Source: Costus lasius (lineage: Eukaryota; Streptophyta; Magnoliopsida; Zingiberales; Costaceae). From it: DNA of 64,000 nt. Of the stretch, positions 56,152-64,000 are shown piece by piece (the first letter of the stretch is position 1; each line of letters starts with the position of its first letter). The notes under the pieces were generated by a model, which worked only from the letters and a program-made list of their open reading frames with translations, was not told the DNA's origin and made no database searches. The DNA lies in assembly GCA_027563935.2 (NCBI GenBank), contig CM050449.1, positions 89,814,371-89,878,370 of the forward strand, written 5' to 3'. A program made the position numbers and the translations under genes.

Positions 56152-57440
56152 GTGATATCTAGAGTAATGGGACTCAAGGTCTTAGGGTCCACAGTAGATG
56201 AAGCAGATTTGGAGCATTTTTTCTTTTTATCCTTCTTTTTCGGTTTCTTCGAATTGCTAACCACAAAATCCTGCATGTCATGCAATTTGTCTACAACTCT
56301 AGTTCTGTATGGCGTATTAAAAGAGGATACCGAGCTAATTTCCAGATCTTCTTCCTCATCATCAGAAATGTCCTCCGGATCAGGTATTTGGAATTGGTTG
56401 TTTTCAATGAGGTTAATCTGACTAAAACCGTCTCCACTCCTCTCGGCATAAGCACTTGCTGTCCCCAAATCATTATGGCGGTTTGATGTATCTTTTCCCT
56501 GCAGAGAGGAGCCCCCTGCTTTAAATGGATCATTTTCTTGGGATTCTACCAGAGCAGCTTCAGAAAGGTCCTCCTTATGATTTGTTTTTGTTTTCTCTTT
56601 CTCTTTCCAAACTCTGCACCCAGAAGCAGGCACCATCGCCGCCACAGAGCAGCTTTTTAAGGTGTGTCCGTAAAGATTACATTTAGGACATTTTTGGGGA
56701 ACCGCCTCATATTCAAAGCGAAGGTGGGCCTCGGATCCGCCATTCACCATAACCGATAACACCTCAAGAAATTCTGATTTCGCTTCAATTTCCACGCAGA
56801 TTCTGGCGAAACCCAGCCTTGATTTTGAGGCAGTAGCCTCGTCCATGGAGATTGATTTGCCTAGAGCACTTGCTATTTGCCCAATTATTCCGGGGGACCA
56901 CCATTTTAAGGGCAAGTTAAAAATGCGAATCCAGATCGGTATAGAAGATAGATTTACTCTTGAAAGCTCATCATCTGGGGACCATGGCTTTAAAATAAGA
57001 ATTTTCCCAAACTCAAACCATGGCCCTTTCTCAACGACTAGAAGCTTATCTTCGGCCAAAGCAAAACAGAAAAGAAGGAAACCAGCCGGCAAGGTATTAA
57101 TTTCTAGGTCTCCCTTCGGCTTCCACATCTGAGTAATCTTTTCTTTTAGAATTTTAAAATTTGGACAAAAACCAATAAAGTGCCCCACCAAAGTATTATC
57201 CCAAAAAGCGCGGTTAGCGTCGAGCTCTTCCTCTGGAACCGAGAGGCTGAGAGATTCGCCAATAACCTGCACTTCAGAATCCGCCAGGGAGGTGGAAGAA
57301 GGTGGGGCAGACTTGGCAGCGAAGAGCGAGCTCCAGGACTTAAAGGGAATTTGCGAGCTAGAAGAAGAGGGCAGAGCTGCAGAAGAAAGCAAGGAGACAG
57401 GGATTTGGCCTTCCCTACCAACATGATTTCCAGAAGCCAT
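56148..57440 (-). CDS. L1 ORF1: RNA-binding protein with DUF4283 and CCHC knuckle
   Basis: The probable start is ATG 57,440 (MASGNHVGREGQIPVSLLSS), giving 430 codons, all open. The frame is open 128 codons further up, but that part is hydrophobic and Cys-rich with no known match, so I take it as leader. Residues about 80-240 match the DUF4283 domain of plant L1 ORF1 (NTLVGHFIGFCPNFKILKEK, VEKGPWFEFGKILILKPWSP, IPIWIRIFNLPLKWWSP). A CCHC knuckle, CPKCNLYGHTLKSC, lies near residues 250-264. The tail is acidic and then Lys-rich (KKPKKKDKKKKCSKS). It would bind L1 RNA. It overlaps ORF2 by 4 bp. Confidence 0.87.
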   Translation of the reverse strand: MASGNHVGREGQIPVSLLSSAALPSSSSSQIPFKSWSSLFAAKSAPPSSTSLADSEVQVIGESLSLSVPEEELDANRAFWDNTLVGHFIGFCPNFKILKEKITQMWKPKGDLEINTLPAGFLLFCFALAEDKLLVVEKGPWFEFGKILILKPWSPDDELSRVNLSSIPIWIRIFNLPLKWWSPGIIGQIASALGKSISMDEATASKSRLGFARICVEIEAKSEFLEVLSVMVNGGSEAHLRFEYEAVPQKCPKCNLYGHTLKSCSVAAMVPASGCRVWKEKEKTKTNHKEDLSEAALVESQENDPFKAGGSSLQGKDTSNRHNDLGTASAYAERSGDGFSQINLIENNQFQIPDPEDISDDEEEDLEISSVSSFNTPYRTRVVDKLHDMQDFVVSNSKKPKKKDKKKKCSKSASSTVDPKTLSPITLDIT

Positions 57441-58927
57441 GCTCGCCAAAATCAGACACAAGAGGAGAAGAGAGAACCGAGAGCCCAACCAGGGAAGACA
57501 CCAAGCGAAGCGAATCCGGCAACAAATCGAAGCAGGCAAAAGAGCCCTAAATCCAGAAAACTGAGAAGAAAAAATGGGCGAACGAGAAGACCAGTATAAC
57601 TCCGAGGCAAAAAGCGTAAGGAAATAAAGCACCGAAAGAGCAAAGGTGGGAAGGAGAAAACCACCGCACAACTTCACAACATCGGAAGCCAAGGATATGC
57701 AGCCGCCGCAGAAACCCAAGAAAACCCAAGAGCCCAGATCATGGCTGCGCGAACACACCGGAAAGAATGCTCGGGTGAGGTCTAAGAGACCTCCCCCCCC
57801 CCTTGCGCACGATCGCCTGACCACGCCCGATTAGGAAAGAAAAAACGGCATCGCACGATCACATTAACATACACCCCGATCGATGGATAATGATGAATAT
57901 TTTATTTAAATTATTCAGTAAAGAAAGAAAGATATCTGTGATTTCAGAGGAATTCAGGATAACAACAATTGAGGTAGGAATCTTACCCTACTCCTTTCTT
58001 ACAGTGTCAAGAATTATAGGATTTGTTGCTTAATCCTTTGGTTTGATATATAATGCATATGTTAGGATTGATTGACACTGATATCTAATTGCTCCATCTG
58101 CTTATCTTGTTTCTGAAATTTAGTTGGCCTCGTTTATTCATTGGTCATATTCTGTTTCTATATGAATGATTAATAAAACTGTATTGAGATGTCTGATATA
58201 TTGGCTTATGAGCATGGTTGAATAATTGTATATCTGGGATATTGGTATATGAGTATGTTCGAACCACTGAATATCTGTCATGATATATATTGACCCCTGG
58301 ACTGGATGATTTATTCTCCAGTGGCCTGTTTATGTGATTTATAGTTCTGACGCATATCGAACTATTTGAGATACCGGTACGGCACTGCCAGTTGTCTTGA
58401 GGACAATACTATAGATGTCAGTGTTGGACGCAACACTCTGGGCTGTTTAGGACAGTTGTTCCACTGCATGAGCAACAGTGGAAACACTCTGAAAATGAGT
58501 GCGGCTCTTAAGTGAGATCTATTGGTCAGCTTGATGATTTGCACGACATTCCTATAGTATTTGTATATCGTTGTTACAGTCATTACATTATCTTGTTATT
58601 TGGTTCCCCCACCATATTTGTTGATTCCTACTTAGTAATTATGCTAACTCCCTTTGTTTCTCTTCCAGGTACAGAGTTAGCGTCTGGGAGGGATAGAGTA
58701 GATAACAGACACCAGCCCGAATTGAGATAGTAATTTTAGTTTTATTTCAGTTGATTTATGTACATCTTGAATAGTATGTTTTAGAGTTTGTGTTATAAAT
58801 TCTTGATGATAAGTTGGGATTGTTTATTTAAATAAATGCTATTGGATTATTGTAGTTACTATCAATATTGTCATCTCCCTGGGGAACCCTGAGCTAGGGA
58901 TAGCCGGCTTCCTACCAGGGCGTGACA

Positions 58928-59290
58928 TTGACGGCTTGTTGGATATTGAATTTGTGAAAAATATTAGGCTTCAACGACTTGCTGGGTAAAGATATTCGAC
59001 CTTGACGTCTTGTTGGATATTCAATTTGAGAAAAATATCCGGCCTCAACGACTTGCTGGGTAAAGATATCTGGCCATGACGACTTGTTGCATATTCAATT
59101 TGAAAGATATCCAACCTCAACGGCTTGTTGGGTAAAGATATCTGGCCATGACGGTTTGTTGGATATTCAATTTGAAAGATACCCAGCCTCAACGGCTTGT
59201 TGGGTAAAGATAACCAACCTTAACGGCTTATTGGATATTTCAATCTTAACAAACACAACATCACATTGAGGAGTTATGCCCCGATGGTAA
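58928..59290 (+). repeat. Minisatellite, about 73-bp unit (right part)
   Basis: Unit starts are at about 58,929, 59,003, 59,077, 59,149 and 59,220, so periods are 74, 74, 72 and about 71 bp. Sequence as in 36,484-36,716. A 72-bp period keeps a 24-codon frame open in places (YPASTACWVKI), but 74-bp units break it, so coding is unlikely. Confidence 0.9.
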
Positions 59291-59339
59291 AGATCGACGT
59301 ACGCACCTCCCAAATAATATTTTATTATAAAAATTAAGA

Positions 59340-59415
59340 AATTCTTTATTCGGCATTGATGGCTTATTGGATATTTAATTTTGAAAGATATCCGGCCTTG
59401 ACGGCTATTTCAATT
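59340..59415 (+). repeat. Isolated minisatellite unit
   Basis: A lone degenerate unit (TTGATGGCTTATTGGATATT, then ATCCGGCCTTGACGGC), about 120 bp beyond the main array. Confidence 0.7.
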
Positions 59416-59439
59416 AGCTCAAATTATCCTTAGCCATCA

Positions 59440-60005
59440 AATATTTAATCTTCTCATGTCCGTTGATTTAAATTCATAGATTTTCTTCAATCCAGCATTC
59501 GGATCAAAAATCCAATATCATATTTGGAAAGATCAAGTTTAATTTAGTAGGGATCGACACCTTGATAATATCAAAAGTCAACCTATTGACCTAGATATGA
59601 TCAGATCAATTTTAGCTATTGATTTCATATTTAGATCAAACTCATCATGTCTGTTCATTTAGATTCGCATATTTGCTTCAATTCAAGTCTCGGATCAAAG
59701 ATCCAATACCATAATTGGAAAGATCAATTTCGATTTGATAGGTATCAACTCATTGATCATGTTAAAAGTCAACTGATTGACCAAGATATGCTTAGATCAA
59801 TTTCAGCCATTGATTTAAATTTAGATCTGATTCATCATGACCATTCATTATAATTTACAAATTTATATCAATTCAAGTCTCGGATCGAATATCTGATATC
59901 ATATTTGGAAAGATCAAGTTTGATTTGATATGGATCGACACCTTGGTCATGTCAAAAGTCAACCGATTGACCGAGATATGCTCCGATCATTTTCAGTCAT
60001 TCATT
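59440..60005 (+). repeat. 190-bp tandem repeat, three copies
   Basis: The marker GGATC after TCTCGGATC-type sequence is at 59,501, 59,692 and 59,882, giving periods of 191 and 190 bp. Each unit includes TTGGAAAGATCAAGTTTGAT, GGATCGACACCTTG and AAAAGTCAACCGATTGACC. By eye the copies differ at roughly one base in six. The unit is close to common plant satellite lengths, but only three copies are visible. Confidence 0.88.
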
Positions 60006-60019
60006 TGTTTTATATTAAG

Positions 60020-60420
60020 AAATGAACCATCTACTAGATTTGAATCTGAACCGTCGATATTAAATGGACAAATCTCAACCGTTGGATTTAATTTATTATT
60101 TCATATTGATCTCAGCCCTTCGATTTTGTTTGAAGTAATCTAGGCCCTTAAATTTGATTAAGATCGAGACCGTTGGATTTAAATCGAACAGATCTAGACA
60201 GTTGAATCGAAATGATCTAAACCATCCGATTAAGTTTGAAGTGGTCTAGATCATCCAATTTTACTTAAGATCGAGACCGTTGGATTTAATGCAAATAGAT
60301 TTAGGCCATTGGATTTACATTTTTACATCGGATTGATCTGAATCGTCTACTAACTTTGAAGTAATCTCGATCGTTGATTTTGTTTTGAACCTAGATTGTT
60401 GATTTTGTTTGAATGAATCC
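60020..60420 (+). repeat. Degenerate short repeats (ACCGTTGGATTTAA type)
   Basis: Repeats of GATCGAGACCGTTGGATTTA and variants recur every 40-70 bp without clean unit borders. No coding potential is seen. Confidence 0.65.
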
Positions 60421-60857
60421 CATCCATCCATGTTTTCCTTCATCTCTCTCGTCAACGGTGGCGGCGAACGAAAACTAGGGTTTGTCGCCATCGGCCGCTC
60501 GCTGCTCCTCCACTCAATCAGCTATGGGTGTAGCTTTTCTATGTGAAGGAGTACTCATGGTAGGAGTTTGATGCCGTCCGGTGTAGTATCAGCGGCGAAT
60601 CAGAGCTTTGATCAAAACAGGGGTCACCGGTGTTAATTCGTTCGATTTCGGCGATACTCCCAAAATCTCGAACCAGGTAAGTGGTTCCGACATCTGACTT
60701 ACGTGTTTCGGTACTTTGGTAATAAGTAAGTGGAGTTCGGGTGTCCGAGAGTTTGGGTACTTTCGACTTCTAATTTCCAACTTACTAGTAAATAAATAAT
60801 ATTTTTAATTAAATAATATATAAATATTCGACAGTTTGGGAGTTCAGGATTTTCCTG
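60421..60857. other. Unassigned, GC-richer stretch
   Basis: Contains GTCAACGGTGGCGGCGAACG and AACTAGGGTTTGTCGCC, which look like a leader or LTR fragment, but no gene or boundary could be set. Confidence 0.4.
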
Positions 60858-61030
60858 AATTAGTTTTTAAGTACCGATACCGGTATCATACTCTCGAATA
60901 AAATTTTGGTATCGGTACCAAAATACCAAAGTACCAAAATATCGATACCGAAATACTGAAGTACCAAAATATCGGTACCAAAAAATTCAGTACGGTATTT
61001 CGGTACCGGTACCGTTTGCTCACCCCTACA
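60858..61030 (-). mobile_element. Terminal region of a hAT-like DNA transposon
   Basis: On the minus strand it begins TAGGGGTGAGCAAACGGTAC, a start common to plant hAT-type elements. Dense subterminal repeats follow (CGGTACCGAAATACC, GGTACCGATATTTTGG). The other terminus is not seen within 2 kb on either side, so this is one end or a remnant. No transposase is encoded. Confidence 0.6.
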
Positions 61031-61134
61031 TGACAAGAACATATCCTGCTGATACTATAAACAGTCCCATTATGGTGATATAAAGAAAGCACTTATACAT
61101 ACAAACAATTTACACTCAAGTATTGTTTACATTA

Positions 61135-61206
61135 AGGTCCCACCGAGAGTTAAACTCAGGTTATTGGATTCAAAGTCCAATGTCCTAACCACTAGACCAT
61201 GGGACC
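61135..61206 (-). tRNA. tRNA-Gln (anticodon UUG)
   Basis: 72 nt on the minus strand. The acceptor stem GGTCCCA/TGGGACC is fully paired. The D arm is GTCT-AGTGGTTA-GGAC. The anticodon arm is TTGGA-CTTTGAA-TCCAA with anticodon TTG. The T arm is CTGAG-TTTAACT-CTCGG with one T-G wobble; the discriminator base is T. The A box (TGGTCTAGTGGT) is good. The T loop starts TTT where TTC is usual, changing the invariant C56 and weakening the B box. No run of four T follows closely. It may be a functional gene with a poor terminator or a recent pseudogene. Confidence 0.88.
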
Positions 61207-61940
61207 TTTACATTATTGTAGTAAAGATATTCTTATTAATCTATTGTTATAGGGATGTTTCATGCAATAGTTTGATATATTTATTAAGCTATTTATATTA
61301 AATTTTTTAATAATATAAAGGCAAATAATAAAATGTGCTTCATCGTGGTGAAAAAAGTTTAATGGATGCTATGTGCAATGATGGAGGCACAATCTATCAT
61401 TTTCAGTTTGATGATTGGTGACATTGCATTCAGAGGCATTATCCATATGTTCAAGCACTAGAGATATTTTGCAAATGTTTAGGAGCTAGGCAAACACTAA
61501 TTCACCACCTACAGCTTTGGAAACACTAGTTATATTTTTATATGCTCTTACAAACCAATCAACTCAAGGATAAGACCATCGAATACAAGCTATGGTAGAT
61601 AAGCAATTCCATCTTCGCTTCCATCATAGGCTTTTAATATACTATGCATGTTGTTGTTAAGCATGAGTGTTTAACATTCCTATTATTTCTTTTATTACCA
61701 TGTCGATCCTTATAGTTTATAAGTATGTATGCATGTATGTATCGAGTATGTATTGGTATTGGGTATTGATATGATAACAAGTATTAATGCAAGTATCATA
61801 CATCATAAATGTAGAAAAAAAATACTATCTGTGTTATATATTTTATGACAATGTGAAGATATATTATTTGTGTATGTAAAAATCAAATGTGGAGATATGT
61901 ATAGTATTTTATATGTATGTAGATGTATATTGAAAGAAAT
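61207..61940. other. AT-rich sequence, no gene seen
   Basis: Contains TATGTATG-type simple repeats near 61,700-61,760 and possibly degraded upstream Copia pol, but no readable block before 61,961. Confidence 0.45.
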
Positions 61941-61960
61941 AGCTCAATAACTACTTTAAT

Positions 61961-62842
61961 ATGAAAGACTTGGGACAAGCTAGAAAGATATTGGAGATGA
62001 CTATCACACGTGATAGAAATGCTAAAAGAATTTTGTTGTCTCAGAAGAGATATGTTGAACAAGTGCTAGAAAGGTTCAACATGAAGGAAACAAAACCAAT
62101 TAGCACATCTCTTGTAAGTCACTTCAAGTTGAGTTCAATACAATGCCTCTCAAATGAGAAAGAAAAGAATGAGGTACAGAATATTCCATATGCAGATGGT
62201 AGTTTAATATATACTATGATTTGTACTAGGCCAGATATTGTGTATGTTGTTGGAGTGGTTAGTTGATATCTTGCAAATCTAGGTAAAAGTCTATAGGAAG
62301 CAGTAAAATTAATCCTAAGATATTTGAAAGGTACATCAACAATATGTTTGTGTTTTGTTACTTCAGTTTCTATATTAGAAGGTTTTACTAATGCTGACTG
62401 GGCAAGTGTCTTAGATGGAAGAAAATCTACTTCTGGATATCTATTTACATTTGTATGGGGTGCTGCCTCATGGTAATCTAAGTTGTAGAGATGTGTTCCC
62501 CTATCTACTTCTGAAGTAGAATATATTGTAGCCACTGAAGCAGGAAAATAACTAATATGTTTGAAAGGTTTCTTGACTGAGTTGAATATAAGGCAAGAGA
62601 AATGTGTGATTCTCTGTGACTGTCAAAGTGTTATAGAGCTCAGGAAAAATGGCACTTATCATTATAGGACAAAGGACATTAATATCAGATACCATCAAAT
62701 CAAGGATGTTGTAGACACGAAATTGATGAGTCTCAACAACATCTACACTGATAAAAATCCTGCTAACATGATAACTAAAGTTGTAACAAAGGAGAAGACT
62801 AAGTTCTATAAGGAGATGGTTGGATTGGTTATACCAACGTGA
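61961..62842 (+). pseudogene. Copia reverse transcriptase end and RNase H fragment (Cop-H)
   Basis: Blocks: MKDLGQARKILEMTITRDRN, RYVEQVLERFNMKETKPIST, CTRPDIVYVVGVVS, LKGTSTICLCF, GFTNADWASVLDGRKSTSGY (RNase H Asp), STSEVEYIVATEAGK (Glu), ILCDCQSVIELRKN (Asp), then INIRYHQIKDVVD. The YVDD part and everything upstream are gone. Stops lie near 62,265, 62,294, 62,476 and 62,549. It belongs to a different Copia lineage from Cop-1 and E. It is followed by a polypurine tract and LTR. Confidence 0.88.
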
Positions 62843-62843
62843 T

Positions 62844-62858
62844 GCAAGAGGGGGTGAT
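62844..62858 (+). promoter_or_regulatory. Polypurine tract of Cop-H
   Basis: GCAAGAGGGGGTGAT directly precedes the LTR start TGTTATATG. Confidence 0.8.
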
Positions 62859-63413
62859 TGTTATATGTGGGTCCTACTTCATGCAAGAATCCACTTGCAA
62901 ATAGAAAAAGGGAGTGGACTTTTTTTTGTAAAAAGTCTATAATGAAAACCAAAAAGCTAGGCAAACATGGGCAATTGAAGTTTGGAAGAGAAAATTGGTT
63001 TTCTTTGTGATTTTGATGAGAGCAGCGGTTGGAGAGAGAAAATTAGAAGAGAAGTTGGCTGAGAACTTTTTGGCGTGATCTAGGAGTCATTCTCTATCTA
63101 ATCGGCGTGAAATTTTACAGAGCTGCTCCTAGGGCAATTTCTTACATATCCAATAGTCAGATTTTTGATTGGTCTCTTCTAGATACTGTTAGGAATATAG
63201 TGGCTAATTTTGGGATAGTTTTTCCTTTATGTGATTTTTCATCTCACTTCCATGGTTTTTTACTCTTTTCTAAAGGGGTTTTTCTTCATAAAATATTGGT
63301 GTTTTGTGTTTGATTGTTTTTCCCTGAGTTGATTACAATTTTATTGCATCTATATGTAATTGTGCTTGTAAAGATTTAAGGATTTATCAAGTTGTGTATA
63401 GAAAATCCCAACA
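62859..63413 (+). repeat. 3' LTR of Cop-H
   Basis: 555 bp from TGTTATATGTGGG to AAATCCCAACA. It follows RNase H and the polypurine tract in the expected order. The upstream LTR is not in this window, so the element is truncated on its 5' side. Confidence 0.72.
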
Positions 63414-64000
63414 TAACTATACGATAGGAATCTATATTTGACATATTATTGGTAGTTATTTCAAGTATTCTGGAAGGTTGTACTCTCCCTTTTCTAGAAC
63501 AGATGAAGTGTTGCTTATTGCTAGTGCCGGAGCTTCAGATCGAATTACAAGACTAGTATATAATAACTCCAAGCTATCTTGTTGCAAGTCATGCAGAATT
63601 TCTTTTCTTCTATTAATTTTGAGTTTATTGATTACTAGAACCATTTATGTTAGTTTATTCAAACTTTAGCGTATGTCATAATTCATAAGACATTGAAATA
63701 TGTAGTTAAGTCTTTTTGTTGCAAATTTGGTTCCATCATGCTTATGTTCTCTATATTCTAAGAGTGTGTGAGGTTCAGTTAATCCAGTTGATTCTTAGTA
63801 GACGATTAGATAAAATATTATATGGGCACATAGAAAGGTGACAAAAATATTTTACTAGTGCAAAGTTTTAAATGACACATTAGTCATCAGTTCATTCAAT
63901 AGCTACTTTGATTCACCTTGTATGACATCTTAATATGCTGATATGAGATGGATGACAAAAATATTATATGGGCACATAAAAAGGTGAAAAAGGATGATGA
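63414..64000. other. AT-rich sequence, no gene seen
   Basis: No recognisable gene. ATATTATATGGGCACATA occurs twice (63,817-63,834 and 63,960-63,977), each followed by AAAGGTGA within a few bases. Confidence 0.45.

Larger units (their letters stand above)
37694..57877 (-). mobile_element. L1-type LINE, full-length size, with nested insertions
   Basis: Minus-strand LINE: a 16-T run at 37,694-37,709 marks its poly(A) tail. ORF1 and ORF2 follow upstream on the minus strand, and the 5' end is near 57,877. Removing elements F and Cop-1 with their duplications leaves about 5.8 kb, a usual length for a complete plant L1. A probable degenerate target duplication is gatcgatacatatga (37,679-37,693) against gatcgatggataatga (57,878-57,893). 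ORF2 has stops and a frameshift, so it is dead now. Confidence 0.87.
36717..58927 (+). mobile_element. Solo LTR G, interrupted by the L1 element
   Basis: The left part (36,717-37,693) starts TGTTATAACC and the right part (57,894-58,927) ends GGGCGTGACA. They are flanked by a perfect 5-bp duplication, ttgac, at 36,712-36,716 and 58,928-58,932. I see no direct repeat between the two parts, so this looks like one LTR of about 2.0 kb without internal region. A GC-rich stretch (36,930-37,510) follows its TATA box. The TG...CA ends and the GGGCGTGACA end suggest a Gypsy chromovirus LTR, but no coding sequence is left to confirm this. Confidence 0.8.

Noticed and set aside
57441..57824. N-terminal 128 residues of the longest L1 ORF1 frame
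   Set aside because: Hydrophobic, Cys-rich and unlike L1 ORF1 proteins. The methionine at 57,440 gives a protein of usual type, so the upstream part is taken as leader.
59084..59269. Repeat protein with 24-residue units
   Set aside because: The frame is open only across the 72-bp units; 74-bp units shift it and no start or gene context exists.
36484..59290. CRISPR-like or protein repeat array
   Set aside because: The repeats are direct head-to-tail units without unique spacers, in plant DNA, with unit lengths of 71-74 bp that break any frame. It is a minisatellite.
61961..63413. Cop-H as a further copy of Cop-1 or E
   Set aside because: Its RNase H blocks and 555-bp LTR differ clearly from both; it belongs to another Copia lineage.

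Overview
The window is plant nuclear DNA, almost entirely a nest of transposable elements. The evidence is plant-type Copia, Athila-like Gypsy and L1 elements, LTR primer-binding sites complementary to plant initiator-Met and Asp tRNAs, a decayed plastid ycf2 fragment, and a eukaryotic tRNA-Gln gene. I see no intact host protein-coding gene. I cannot name the species. Working names: A-D Athila-like Gypsy, Cop-1/E/H Copia, F gag-only LTR element, G solo LTR, L1 LINE.

Left third (1-34,436): an old Athila-like element C (minus strand) is the host for most insertions. Its pieces lie at 2,545-3,931, 15,864-16,161, 21,845-21,945 and 33,740-34,436. Into it went A (3,937-15,858, minus, target duplication ctata), B (16,162-21,839, plus, cttat) and a truncated opposite-strand pol fragment D (21,946-25,288 and 33,183-33,735). 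D is itself split by Copia element E (25,289-33,182, minus). Two solo LTRs of the Cop-1 family sit at 501-2,210 (attca) and 7,201-8,884 (agctc); the second breaks an ORF of A.

Middle (34,437-58,927): a nuclear plastid ycf2 fragment (34,765-35,095), AT-rich sequence, then a minisatellite of about 73 bp. The minisatellite is split by solo LTR G (36,717-58,927, ttgac). G is split by a full-length-sized L1 (37,694-57,877, minus). L1 in turn carries two young insertions: gag-only element F (40,297-45,632, plus) and complete Copia element Cop-1 (46,740-55,799, minus, agtat), whose 1,680-bp LTRs differ at about 10 positions. This is a four-level nest.

Right end (58,928-64,000): rest of the minisatellite, a 190-bp tandem repeat in three copies, a hAT-like terminus, a tRNA-Gln(UUG) gene (61,135-61,206, minus), and a decayed Copia fragment with a 555-bp 3' LTR.

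The most interesting signals are RNA-level structures in the elements. (1) Three small hairpins lie at nearly the same spacing in the 5' leaders of two different Copia families, with compensatory stem changes. (2) A hairpin motif directly follows the coding region in three Athila-like elements. (3) An LTR hairpin keeps its stem while its loop varies. In addition, F carries an intact 618-codon ORF that starts with a gag remnant and continues into about 500 residues I do not recognise. All boundaries, duplications and counts were read by eye.
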